A stretch of 64,000 nucleotides of DNA, taken from positions 4,388,501-4,452,500 of the forward strand of contig OW051470.1 in the NCBI GenBank assembly GCA_932521025.1, given 5' to 3'. The stretch is from Oscheius onirici. Taxonomy: Eukaryota > Nematoda > Chromadorea > Rhabditida > Rhabditidae. The notes under the pieces were generated by a model. The model saw nothing but the letters and a program-made list of their open reading frames with translations, was not told the DNA's origin and did not search any database. The first letter of the stretch is position 1. The number at the start of each line of letters is the position of its first letter. Of the stretch, positions 11,164 to 21,877 are shown piece after piece. The position numbers and the translations under genes were made by a program.

Positions 11164-12330
11164 TAGGTGCTTGTATTCCTATCTGTCTCTCTGTCTCTCT
11201 CCGTCTTATTGTCTTTATTTACTAGTTCATTTCCAGACATCCGGTTGGACAACTCCCAAAGGAATGCTCTTCAAGCAACTCTGGAAAACAAGTACTTCAC
11301 TGCGATACAAGCTCCTCCCGGCACTGGGAAAACCCATATGATTGCTGCTCTCAAAATCAAATGTCGAGCAAATCGTCCTCACAAGCGAACTGTCATCACA
11401 GCTATTACCAACAATGTTGTAAAGTGATATCAAGAAAGGTCATTTGAACTGAAATGAATAAAAAATTGCGAGAAAAATAAACGAAAATGCCGACTTTTTA
11501 TGTTGTTTCCCAGAAAGTATTTTTGAGGACCTACTTGCTTTCTTTCGATAGTTTCCTGTAAGTTTTCGATTGGTTGTGCTCAAATGGACAGCTTATACGT
11601 TTTACGTTTTTTTACGTTTTCCTTAAACAAAATAATTGTAGAAAACTATGAACATTTCCAAACATCTGAGCATTCTTGAACTGATAGATGCCTGTCACGC
11701 AATTCTGAAGGCTACCTATCTGCATGCTGCCGTTCCTTTTTCCATGGCCAGCACATATTGTTATCTGAACCGCCGTTACGATCCAAGTGCCACATTCACA
11801 GTTCATGGTTACTCTGCTCTTTCGACAACGATTGTCCTCTTCCCGACGAGGACAGATCTTTGGACAACCCAGGATACGAGTACTACTTGTACTATCTGTA
11901 CGCCAATATCTGTGTCTTGAACCAGCTCCGGAAGATGCGAGTAAAAAAAACATGTAAAAAAGTAACATAGGACAACACTGTGGAGAATCAGGAGGTTTCG
12001 ACCATCTCATTGCTGGTTTTCTCACCAGTACTTCCATTTCACACGGTCTAACTATCGTAAAGGTTTGGCCTTCATTCAATACTCTAACTAAAAGCAATTT
12101 TTCAGTCACCTGTGATGCAGTATCTGTACTACCTGGCCGAAATTGGAATAGCTGCCTCACCTCCTTCAAATAATGCGTTGTTTCTGCGGCTAGCACAGCA
12201 TACGTTTCCCTACTACTTCGAAACAGGCCTCATCATCAGGCTTAGCGACGATCCCCTCGTATTCCACCACACTGCCGAGCCCCTGCTTGAAGAGTACTCG
12301 ACATACTTGGAGTGTGGATATGTGTGAAAT

Positions 12331-13275
12331 AGCCCGAAACAACATTCGACAAGCAGGATTCCCGGATAAGATGAAAAAGAAATGGTTTGGAGCGAATGTA
12401 AATAACGAATGTTCCAAATAGCCGATACGAATTTCGCCACTTCACAATGATCCAGGAATTACAAAACATTTTTAAAACCACCTAAAAAATATTTCTTAAG
12501 CCACCTAAAAAATGTATCTTAAAATAAAAAGTTTTTATGAGTTTGACTTCCCCATAATACAGCTCTCATCTCACAATCAACCAGACAAAGAGACATAGAG
12601 CCAGAGTGTTACGGATAGCTATCCTGGCAAGTAGGCATGGGCACCGGGCCCGTGTCAGTGTTGACCGAGATCGTGCCAGCAAGGCGCATTTTCGGGGGAA
12701 AATTACTTTAGCGAAAAAAATTGGCACCCATTTTGAACATAAGCTCGACGTGACATATCACGGCGTGTTACGGCCGTTCCCACCTGCCAAAAATTCTACC
12801 GTAATCCTAATTACAGTATACTAGTACGCATACAGTAATCCAGTGGCGCGTATTCAAACAACGTTGGTAATACTCGAGCTGGCAACCCCCCTGATTCAAA
12901 CGCTTTTTCGCGGCAAATTCTATTTAGCAGGATTTTTCATTTTTTTTCAATTTTTCTTCAGAAATTTCGTTTCTTCCCCGTTCTAGGAATTTTATTGACT
13001 TCTTTTTTTTCTATTTTTTATCTAAAAAATGAAGAGAGCTGAATGGACAGTTTATTTTATACAAAAAAAAACATGGAAGGATGGTAAATGAAGTCAATAG
13101 CCTCAAGTCTCGTCTAGTATGACACGGAAATCTATGAAACTACGACCTGACAGGTAAATTGGTTTAAAGGACTGCTTCACATGGGAAAAGGTAGGTCTCA
13201 AAACGATAAACTGAGAAGAAAAACGAATGAAATGCTTCTGTAGGCAAGGAAAACGTGACTCAGTCTTGTTTCCAA
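12331..13275. other. Gene-free, repeat-like spacer 5' of the transposase gene
   Basis: No gene is recognised. The region is AT-rich, with a short tandem repeat of CACCTAAAAAAT at about 12478-12512. CG-rich patches at 12640-12790 look like transposon remnants. The 5' end of the Merlin-like element may lie here, but I could not find a convincing terminal repeat. Confidence 0.4.
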
Positions 13276-14550
13276 TGGCCCGTGAAGATCCAACGCTTTT
13301 CGTTCTCCACGAGGAATTCAAGGACCCCGTTCGGACAACAGCGTTCCTCCGTCACTTTGGCATCCTTCCACCTGTTGACGCCGTCGGTCAGATCAGAAAT
13401 GGCAGAGATTACCTCGCTATCTGCAGCCAGAAGCCCTACAATCCCAGGCATCGGTTCTGTCACGGAAAGATCAGAGAAGTCGTGAAGCCCAATGGTAACG
13501 TAGTATTCCGTTGTACTGTTTGCCGCAGCGAGAAGTCGATCTACCACGGAGAATCGGCCTACACTGCTGCTCCTCCTCCTGCCGGCTTCTGTTTTCTCTC
13601 ATATAGATGTAGCAGGACGTCCCAATCGCAAAGTGAGTCTGATTCGAAAAATAACTCAAAACTAATATAGATTGATCCAGAAGACGTGGTTTATATCGCT
13701 TTCTGTCTGGCCAAAGACCTTCGTGTCGCCACTCTTCCAGTCATCATCGGAACAAAGCTCGCCGATGATACTGTTGTCCACTGGACCCAGAGAATCCGAG
13801 AGATAGCATTGGTTGAGCTGGCTGAATCTCCGAAAATGGGCGGATTCGGAGACATCGTCGATGTAGATGAATGCTTCATGAGAGGACGACGCAAGGGAAA
13901 TCGTGGTCAAATGATGCAGGGTAATCGCCTCGGACACCTTGGCCACCGTGTCAATAATTACCTCAGAATGTCTCAGGGTGAGTGCATGCGATAACCTAAA
14001 AAGATCAGTTTTTGAAGGTCCATGGCTCTTCGGCATGGTTTGCCGTCGAACCAAAGAAGTCCGTGCTTTCTGGGTCCAAGACCGAACTGCCGCCACTCTC
14101 ATCCCGTTGATCAGAGACAACGTCGCTCCGGGAACAATGATATACAGTGACGAATGGAGAGCGTACCGGCAGGTGGTTCTCCACGGATTCGGCTACACAG
14201 CTGTAAACCACAGCCAAAACTTCGTCGATCCGGTCACTGGCTGCAGCACGCAAATTATCGAGAGACAGTGGAGGAAGATCAAGAAGCCGCTCCTTCGACT
14301 TGGTCCCAGTGTCCGTGAGCGCACTCTTCAGTCTCATCTCGCTCTCCACTGGTGGCTGTCGCAGAATGGTCGCCATGTCTGCTCCGATCCCTTTTACCGT
14401 CTGTTGGAGCGATTTCAAAGCACTATTAGCTTGTTGTTGTTGATTATAACGATATCAATCGTCATAAACATTCATGTTGAACCTATAAAACAATTGGAAA
14501 GAAAACATATGATAAAACCTGACATATTCGGTTCCATTCGAGGCAGCTGA
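13276..14550 (+). CDS. Merlin/IS1595-like (ISXO2) DDE transposase gene
   Basis: Three exons join in frame: 13276-13632, 13671-13978 and 14018-14550. The catalytic core is visible. The first Asp is in GDIVDVDECFMRGRRKGNRG, the second in GTMIYSDEWRAYR, and the Glu in STQIIERQWRKIKK, giving the D-D-E order of ISXO2-like transposases. GPWLFGMVCR is the usual strand between the first two. The N-terminus contains HRFCHG and CTVC, resembling the zinc-binding region of the family. The tail after LLERF is hydrophobic and may be readthrough into flanking DNA. The frame is intact across two introns. No terminal inverted repeats were found, so it is either an element with unrecognised ends or an immobile or domesticated copy. 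It sits between the two parts of an SF1 helicase. Confidence 0.75.
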
Positions 14551-14990
14551 TGCAGAAAACATGTAGAGAAGCGCTATCTTGAAGAAGATGAAGAAGAGCT
14601 GTCTTGAAAGATTCTTGCTCGTTTGAGGATTGCTGGTCGGGATCCCAGACGGACCTATAGGAAATAGCAATATTTCAATTGTTAGCGACAATGTAGAAGT
14701 ATATATTTTGTCTTCTTTTCCGAAAAAAAAGTATGATTATCGGTTGGAAACACTAAAAAAAATTGTTTGAAAATTAGTGGCACACTCTCGAATAGTGGCG
14801 TACCAAAACAGGGGTACTGAAAAATAGTGGCGCAGTGCCTCTATTCGAATAGTTACGGTATGTTCAAATTGGTTGCTAAGTTTTCATGGTTCCCCCAAAA
14901 GTGCGCACTGCTGTCAAGGGCCCGGTCCCATGCCTTCTGTCAAGTCTTTTCCAACTTATCCCCACTTCGACAAGCGATCCCTTATGATAC

Positions 14991-15650
14991 AGTCAAACCT
15001 CGTTATAACGTACCCCCCCCCCAAAGCGTAAACATGGTGCAACCTATTTTTTTCCGATTTTCTCGTAAAATTTTGGCCAAATTCTGGAATCTGATAGAGA
15101 AAAAAACGAAGAACAATCTGACACAAGAACTAAAAAAAATTGCGAAAACTATTGGAGAAAAACCTCGCACCAAATTAGCGCCAACGAAAACAATTTTTGC
15201 GTTTTTCTTCGACAGTTGTCGTACTTTTTGTTAGTTCTTGTGTCAGATTATAGTCAATTCCAAAAAAAAAAATGATGCATAATTTAAACCAGCCCGCCAA
15301 GAAATTCGCGGGACTTCGAACGCTCAAAAATATACCTCATCTTTTCCAGATTAGCTTTTTTTTTATGTAGCCGATACTAATCTGAATAGTTACTTTCTTC
15401 GCGTAGTAAAGTGTACATTCTACTATTCTTGAACAGAAAACAAGCAAAAATCGGCCAAGAAACGATGAATACAAAACTAACAATTTCCCAATTGAATTTT
15501 CTGCGTTCAAATTCCCGCGAAATTCTTGGCGGGTCGGTTTGAATTATGCACCATTTTTTGGAATCGACTATATTTTTCGTATTATTTTCTATCAGATTCC
15601 AAAATTTGGCCAAGAATTTTCCGAGAAAATCGAAAAAAATAGGTTGCACC
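14991..15650. repeat. Divergent foldback/pogo-like MITE with internal insertion
   Basis: The left end CAGTCAAACCTCGTTATAAC follows TA and resembles the ends of the 20.1-kb and 26.8-kb MITEs and of pogo/Tigger elements. The arm (GGTGCAACCTATTTTTTTCC...) is mirrored by the right arm ending in AATAGGTTGCACCAGG at about 15649. About 300 bp of unrelated sequence (15245-15540) interrupts it, including GCGGGACTTCGAACGC and an inverted partner. The right terminal repeat is lost. Apparent reading frames here are repeat translations, not genes. Confidence 0.75.
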
Positions 15651-15704
15651 AGGTTTGCGTGTTGTCTTGGAGTAAAAGTCTTGGACTGCTGTTTTCAGCA
15701 GCTT

Positions 15705-16271
15705 GGCCCTCACTGCCGTCTTGAGAAGCATTTAAGCCAAATCTGCACGAACTCATGTCTCAAAGTGAGTTAGATCGTGTTTCTCTTCTTGGTACTACCG
15801 TAGTAGTACTACTACGCACCAGAACAATCTCAATACCAACTACCGGTTTGTTCCAGCTACTCTTCTAAACACATCTGTCTCTTCCAGAAGCCACCCAGGT
15901 ATCACGAAAACTTTACTTCTCCCCATTTACAAAGACAAGCTGCGAGGACCAGCGACGTTTGGCTGAGACTCATAACCTCCACGTCTCGGCAAGTTCTCTA
16001 TTTATTTTTCATGCGATTCATTGGTTTTCAGTGAAGTGTGAGAGACAGTCGTCCTCTCGCAATTCGGTTTTATAACGTCGAGGGCAATAGCCGAGATGGC
16101 ATGAATATCTGGGAGAAGAACGAAGTTCTGAATCTACTGCGGGATCTCATCATCAACGCAAAGCCGAGTAACAAAATCGAAAGGAAGGACATCGTGGTCT
16201 CCCAACGTGTGCAAAATTGTTGTAAACAAATCTTCATTATTCAAAAAAATGAAATAGACAAAAAATATTGA
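15705..16271 (+). pseudogene. SF1 helicase, C-terminal fragments
   Basis: After a TTTTCAG acceptor at about 15702 the exon reads QLGPHCRLEKHL, which fits helicase motif III (GDxxQLGP). Further exons read YHENFTSP and PLAIRFYNVEGNSRDGMNIWEKNEVLNLLRDLI to about 16200, resembling the strand before motif V in MOV10/UPF1 helicases. The order and strand agree with the Walker A part at 11.3 kb. Between them lie about 3.4 kb of transposon DNA, and motifs II and VI are not visible. I infer remnants of the same broken gene, but a separate helicase is possible. Confidence 0.45.
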
Positions 16272-16353
16272 GCACCAGAGAAAGTTGAGCTTGGCGGCTA
16301 GAAAAGACTGAACTTATTCAAATCATAAATTTAGAAGAAAACGAGCTGACATC

Positions 16354-16645
16354 TCAATCCTTCTCAATTTTTATCGTTCCCGTAGAGACAACAGATCCCC
16401 TTTTCAGCTGGTCAAGTTGTCGACTGGCTCGGCGAAGGTTATACTCAATTCGGAGAATTTCGTTTGGCTGAAAAAAGTCAAAGTTTATTAAAAACATAAC
16501 AGAAATAAACCTGAATTTCCTTGGCTGCCGTTCGAAATTCGGTCCTTATCCTATTGGTAACAGATGGATGGAGACCTCGGGCAGCTCGCAGAAAGTCGGT
16601 GTACGATTTGAGGACGAGCTGTTGAAGTTTTGAACGCGGAGCCAT
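16354..16645 (-). CDS. sdhaf1: Succinate dehydrogenase assembly factor 1 (LYR-family)
   Basis: Two exons (16511-16645 and 16354-16467) give about 82 residues, the normal size of this mitochondrial assembly factor. It helps insert iron-sulfur clusters into the SDHB subunit of complex II. The start MAPRSKLQQLVLKSYTDFLR matches the family opening (S-x-LQ-x-x-VL-x-LY-x-x-LR). RTEFR and the C-terminal IEYNLRRASRQLDQLKRGSVVSTG carry the conserved IEY-x-x-RR-x-R-QL-x-x-L-x-SG pattern. The Met at 16645 is chosen because it aligns with the family start; an upstream Met at 16699 would add a hydrophobic leader. The LYR tripeptide itself reads as SYT, a divergence to note. An upstream, probably 5' UTR, intron is palindromic. 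Confidence 0.88.
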
Positions 16646-16698
16646 GATTTGTCGACTGAAATTGCATAAGTTGTTGAGAGAAGAAGCGAACAGAAACA

Positions 16699-16819
16699 CT
16701 GCAAGAAAAGGGGTGGAGGACTAAATGTAGAAAAAACTTTCTACATAAAGTCCACCCCCCGACTATATATAGAAAATTTTTCTACATTCAGTCCTCCACC
16801 CAAGAAAAGAGAAAATTAC
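16699..16819 (-). repeat. Palindromic intron 5' of sdhaf1
   Basis: The 121-nt intron (GTAATT...TTGCAG on the minus strand) is mostly an inverted repeat. CTTGGGTGGAGGACTGAATG near its 5' end pairs with the reverse complement TTTAGTCCTCCACCCC near its 3' end. A third, inner half-arm at 16739-16758 pairs too. Only about 14 and 9 bases separate the arms from the splice sites. Confidence 0.7.
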
Positions 16820-17039
16820 CATAGAATTCTTCCGACTTCAGCTGTTCCCAATGAAGATACTAAACGGATTGGACAGGAATAGAAGAAAATATAACGGAGT
16901 CTAATGTGGTTGTTAACTTGCAACTGAAAGACAGCTGATCGCGTATTTTTCGATACACGCAATCTTTTTGGAAAGATGTGAACTTTGTTCTTATTCCTAT
17001 TTCAAGATGACTTATTCTCTACAGAGTCTCAATCAAAAG

Positions 17040-18146
17040 ACCTGTCTCTCCGTCTTTCAAAAAGTTTGAGTTTCTGATTGGAGAAAGACTCACTTTCCAG
17101 CTCTCCTTAACCGAACTTTCCAAGTTCCGTCTGTCATGCAAATCTGTCAGTTATTTCATCGAAGATTATAGCGATCTGATTCGTTCCAAATGTGACCACA
17201 CCTTGAGACTCGAAATTAACGACTGGAGGTCGGGAGAACAAGTTCTTGAAGCACATGTAAGTACCAAATTTGGGTATTTTCACATTTGTTACAGATCCTC
17301 CAACTCCATCGAAAGCACAATCATGTTCTGAGAGACATCATTGTTCCAATTTCCGATATAAAATGCGCCACTTTCAAGCAGATACACATTGTGAGTTCTT
17401 CTTCCTCTTGCTGCGTCAATCGAGGAAATATGGCCGTGGATAAAAAGACATCTTGAAGCATTTCGTTCTCTCAAAGTGGTGACATGTGGCTACGGATTTA
17501 TACATTGTATACCGAATGTACGTTTTTTTTCAAAGAACTAGAGAAAGAATAAGCTGTTTCAGTTCTGCGACGAACTGAATATCACCGCACTGTCCGATCC
17601 GATAGAAGACTTCCAAATACTGACGCGATTCTCGAAAGTCACAATTTTCCATACCTCTTTCAAGCAGATGGACTATGGCGCAAAACTGTTCCGGGTAAAA
17701 AATACGTTTGAATGTAATTCTTTCTTTAGAGTTTGCTCACAAACGGTTCCGGCAAGCTTGTCCAGATGAACATTCCGGGTACCACAGAAGTCGGGCGAGT
17801 TTTGGAAGGCTGTGGTGCTACCAAAATTTATGAGCAAAAGGTCGGCAATGTTGCTGAAAGAACTTCACCCTTTGCCTATTTTCTGATTGAGTCTGCCGAC
17901 GATCACAATATACTCATCATTTCTGGTTCGAAGAGATTTTTCTTGTGCTTTTTCCCCAATACACTGGATGCGTTGGTAGTGAATCTTTTAGAACAAGCTC
18001 TTGGCGAGAAGGATACATACAAATTGCGTGCTAGATGGCCCATTCCTCTTGATCTATCCGTTTTGTACGAAAAGTTGAAAACTAGACGAATTGACCAATA
18101 CTGCCCCATTGTTAACAAGTTTGTACAGTTGGTTCTGAAACGTTGA
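17040..18146 (+). CDS. F-box-like protein
   Basis: The first recognisable exon reads LTFQLSLTELSKFRLSCKSVSYFIEDY, a weak F-box helix pattern (L-x-x-L-x-K-x-R-x-x-C-K-x-x). About 300 further residues follow in exons at 17300-17390, 17480-17520, 17563-17694 and 17731-18146, ending LVLKR with TGA at 18144-18146. The C-terminal part resembles the divergent substrate-binding region seen in nematode F-box families, but no named domain is certain. The first exon is not placed; the frame begins after an acceptor-like CTACAG at about 17021-17026, so the start is approximate. F-box proteins recruit substrates to SCF ubiquitin ligases. Confidence 0.5.
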
Positions 18147-18786
18147 AAACCATGAAATATGGTGTATGAGAGCGAAATAAAGTCATTATTTTTATTCAGT
18201 CCCAGTCCTGTTCGTTGCACAGTGCACAAATAAAGTTACTCAGGGTCTTGGTCATGTCGTTATCTATTCATTGCGTTGCACTGGTTTTTACACTGAAGGG
18301 TTTTTACACCACATGTTAAGGGACAGTGAAACTTGTTGTCTCTTCAAACTCTGATTCCCTGGAAAAATGACTATTTAACTATCAGCAATGACTCACAATG
18401 TCTGCTGTTGTCTAGAGCACGAGGAAGCAGAGAAGAATAACGTGCTTGTACATGTATCTGTTGACGACTGACCCTTTTCGAACTTCGCTTAAAAGCATCT
18501 GGATTGTTTGAGCAGCTGATACAAGAACAGTCTTTTGTGATAGCCTGTTCATCGGGACGGCTATACTCTCTCATAGCTTGATTGCTTTGAGATTGTACAA
18601 TATTGCAACCGTCGGTTTAGCACGGGCCTTATAGAATTGACAGGTGATTTATAGTTTGCTCTGATCAGATCTTTTCTGCACAAAAACCTGGAGAAAGAGT
18701 CTTCTGACGCTTAATCACCGTCGACAATCCTCTTTGGAACGCCTGCTATCGCTTGAAATACCGTCTTTTCATTTCCGTTATCAGCC

Positions 18787-19638
18787 ATGGTTCCTTCTCT
18801 TTCTTCAGCCGTATTGTTTTTATGTTTATTTCAAAGAGTGGAAGCAGTCATTTGTCAAAACTATTTCGGTGGTTAGTTCTGTTCTTTTCGACCGATAATG
18901 TCCATGAAGCAGAGTGCTTAGGAGGAGCACAATGCCCGACTGGCTACACCTGTACATCCCGATTCTGCTACCCAGACTGTTGTGATCAAATAAGCAAGTA
19001 GGTTCAGATGATTCATTCACTTCATTTTTAGCTGTGCTGGCTGGAAGAAGAATGGTTTCTGCGACGACTCAAACTCTTCCAGTGATATCAAGGCTCTTTG
19101 TCAACAGACCTGTGGTTTATGTACCCCCGAATCACAGTAACTGATAGGATATTTTGAAATAAATAGATAGTTTGAGTAATCCGACTGTCGTGACTCCAGA
19201 TCCGATCACAGTTCCGGTTCCAACGACCGTAGTTGTTCCAGGTACTTGACCATTTTTCCGCCATTTATCTTTTAGGATGTGCAACTTGCCTTCAGAACTT
19301 GGAGTTGGGACCAACTTCAGACGGATTCGTTACGGGAAAACTGAACATAACTTATGAGAAAGATGACAACAACTGTATTGTTCCGACATTTGTTTGTGTT
19401 GGACCAAAGACAGACCGAACCACTTTCATTTCTCTTACGGTAGGACATCAAAAACCCTCGTAAAAAGGTTTAGAGTAATGAAGGTAACTTCATTATGGGT
19501 ACCTGTGGTACGGCTGTAGCCGATCCGAACCAACATCCTGTTCGATGCAAGGATGGCACATGGACTGACACAAGACCTACTGCAGTAAACCCTACCAATC
19601 CAAAAATTATCTGTGAGCAACAGGGAAATCCTTGTTAG
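18787..19638 (+). CDS. Secreted protein with ShK-type and C-terminal cysteine domain
   Basis: The start encodes a signal peptide (MVPSLSSAVLFLCLFQRVEA). Next comes a cysteine-rich module (CPTGYTCTSRFCYPDCC) and a six-cysteine ShK-like module (CAGWKKNGFCDDS, then CQQTCGLC). A short Pro/Thr-rich linker leads to a domain beginning CATCLQNLELGP and containing GTCGTAVADPNQHPVRC and CKDGTWT. That arrangement resembles the DUF281-type domain of Caenorhabditis secreted proteins. There are six or so short exons and the stop is TAG at 19636-19638. ShK modules are common in worm extracellular proteins; their function here is unknown, and nothing indicates a toxin. Confidence 0.7.
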
Positions 19639-19834
19639 CCATAAAACAATCCAATCTTCCCCAAGACTCTCAGCTCAGTCGTTTTTGAGTCACGAGAAAT
19701 GGAATTGCTGATTTGGGGCAGATGGCGTTGAGATAGAGTAATTACTCTCTGCTCCGAACCAGGCAATTTCGAAAAAACCTCTCGAGGGGAAGCCATTATC
19801 CAGAAAACATCTGCCACCAGCTAACAGGGATGCT

Positions 19835-21415
19835 TTATTCGACCGAATGATAATCGAGTTTACGTTTTTGAGGCTTTCTTTGACGAAATACTGACGGGAA
19901 CTTTCTTTCGATTATTTCGATGTGTTCAATGCTGAGGAGAGCAGAGTCTGGCGAAGAGGCTACGAGTAAGGACTCGATCAGCTTTCCCGTAGTATTTGGA
20001 CTGTTGATAAACTGGATCACGGCTTTGAGGTTGGTGCTTCGTAGGACGTGTGTCTAAAAAGCCTGTTAAATCAGTCTTCCTTTCACATACAGTCAACTCT
20101 CGATATAACGTACGCCCAAGGCGTAAACCTGGTGCAACCCTTCTTTTTTCAATTTTCTCGTAAAATTTTTCAAATTTTGGAATCTAATAGAGAAAAATAT
20201 GACTAATAATTTGACACAAGAAATAAATTGTTTTTCGAAAATTATCAGAGAAAAACCTCGCACCAAATTTGCGCCAGCAAAAGTGTATTTTGCGTTTTTC
20301 TCCGAAAATTTTCGGAATTTTTTTTAGTTCTTGTGTCAAATTATTTGTCATATTTTTCTCTATTAGATTCCGAAATTTGACCAAAAAATTTAAAAAAAAT
20401 AGGTTGCACAAGGTTTGCGCCGGTTGTACGTTATATCGAGAATTGACTGTACCATGGAAGAGTCCAGACCAAGGCGACCACAAGCCTCTAGAACAGGGAG
20501 AGGATCACTTCTGAAACTGCAACCAAATAGATGTTCTAGTTTAATAAGTTGTTCTGGAGGGACGCTGCTGTGAGAAGAAAGGGAAACGTCAATACTTTCT
20601 TAAGAAACAACTGAAAGGAATAAAATAGCACCTCACGTTGGAGTTCACAGCATTCATCAGAATTATTGCTGAGAGATTTGTCCATTCCGTGTTTTTGACT
20701 GATCTAAAAAGAGACATTTTGAGTTTGATTAGCCGTTACCTCTCGATATCTGGCCGGAAAGGCGCTGTTCGTCCTAGCCTTATGAATCTTCTTTGCATTT
20801 TCCTTTGTAAAAATCATACTCCTTCTTATTTTTTCACTGATACAAGTCAAAATATTCCATCCATCAGGAACAGCCACCCAATCAATCTGAATATCTGGGA
20901 TTGAAAAGAACAAAAGTTTACTCACCACAAGATCAGTCTTTTTAGCCAAGACAGCAGCGTCCATAGCAGCGGCCAAATATTGCTGACTGAAAACTCCTTG
21001 TCTGATAGGATCCAATAGAAAGTCAATTGATAGATACTCCGACAGAGTAAAATATTCGACTAGCAGCTTTGGGTCGATAACTCCCTCCTCTTTTTGCTTT
21101 TGGGAAAAGACTGAAAATTGAAAAATGGGAAAGAATAACATACTTACGGACAGTGGATTGACAGGATAGTGTATCGAGAAGAAGAAGGACTGATTCGAAA
21201 GAGAATTGGGACAAATCAGCCAGTTTCGTCGAAGAATCGGCCCAGTCTCCGGAAAACAGACTTTGGAAATAGAGAGAGTGGTTTGTGAGCAGCTGAATGA
21301 AACTGAACATATAAGGACTAGATTCTACCTGTTTCGGAGCATGCAGTTCTTGTCCCGTTGCAGTGACAATAGTCAAATCGAACCAATCTGACTTCTGAGT
21401 AAAATCGTACTTCAT
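19835..21415 (-). CDS. BTB/POZ domain protein 1
   Basis: The first exon encodes DFTQKSDWFDLTIVTATGQELHAPKQ, a typical BTB start (fD-x-T-[IV]-V). Then follow HSLYFQSLFSGDW and a helical segment (KLLVEYFTLSEYLSIDFLLD) of the Skp1/BTB fold. Later exons include DIQIDWVAVPDGW, DPLPVLEACGRLGLDSSM and the C-terminal THVLRSTNLKAVIQFINSPNT, ending at 19835 with a basic tail. BTB proteins often act as adaptors for CUL3 ubiquitin ligases. A 360-bp MITE occupies the intron at 20054-20452. The next gene upstream on the same strand is another BTB-like gene, about 460 bp away, suggesting tandem expansion. Confidence 0.7.
20090..20449. mobile_element. MITE (pogo/Tc1-like), copy A, 360 bp
   Basis: Terminal inverted repeats CAGTCAACTCTCGATATAAC face each other, and the element is flanked by TA (20088-20089 and 20450-20451), as in Tc1/mariner/pogo transposition. 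The interior is itself a foldback: AATCTAATAGAGAAAAATATGA pairs with its complement in the right half. It carries no coding capacity. It differs from the copy at 26784-27141 only by a 2-bp gap in the right terminal repeat as far as I can see. Confidence 0.9.
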
Positions 21416-21877
21416 CTTTAACCACTAGTCACATCACAGAAACTAGACAATCTGAAGATATTGAGAAAGTAGAGGAACAAAAATCGAAGAGCGACCAGTG
21501 ATTCGAAAAAATGGTTGCGGGCTCGCATTGATCGGACTCTCGTTTTTTGTCCTACGGCGTCGCATGTGTCGCGTGTACAAGACAGCGGGCCGGAAAAGTG
21601 CTCTGGCAAAGGACAAAAGTATAATGCCGTGAGAACTAATTGTAGTCATTGCCCTTTTCTCCGTGAGTGTTCGAGGTAGACGTATCGTAAAAACATCAAC
21701 AGATATCGGGTGTCAGAAAGAGCAATCTGTCAAAAGTTGGAAAATTTACGAGTGTGTTGACTGTTTGGAAGGAAGGCTTCTGTAAAAAAAAACAGGTGTC
21801 TTGTAGCCAAATGCTCTCGATTTGAAGACTTGATGTTTGTCATGGATATAAAGGAGACATAAAGGTATTCAAAGACT
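21416..21877. other. Spacer between the two BTB genes
   Basis: No gene is recognised. It is AT-rich sequence between the start of BTB gene 1 and the stop of BTB gene 2 on the minus strand. Confidence 0.4.

Larger units (their letters stand above)
10261..12330 (+). pseudogene. SF1 (UPF1/MOV10-type) helicase, N-terminal part, probably broken
   Basis: A spliced exon at 10261-10435 (PPRIPEGSQVSIRMFAQEF) is followed by a basic-acidic exon at about 10640-10950. Near 11245-11425 comes a clear ATP-binding segment: LDNSQRNALQATL, then IQAPPGTGKT, the Q-motif and Walker A of superfamily 1 RNA/DNA helicases. After TNNVVK the frame stops, and only weak fragments follow ([23 protein letters not shown] to 12327). 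A 28-bp stretch with an HADLSKDIS reading is duplicated (about 10924 and 11134). Motifs III-VI are not here; candidate C-terminal pieces appear at 15.7 kb, beyond a transposon. It could be an old gene split by insertion, or two unrelated remnants. Confidence 0.55.

Noticed and set aside
14827-15234. 135-codon frame on the plus strand
   Set aside because: It lies in a divergent copy of the foldback repeat; the same peptide-like reading appears in both strands of the copies at 20.2 and 26.9 kb.
18787-19638. Reading the ShK-type protein as a toxin
   Set aside because: ShK modules are widespread in non-toxic worm secreted proteins and nothing else here suggests toxicity.
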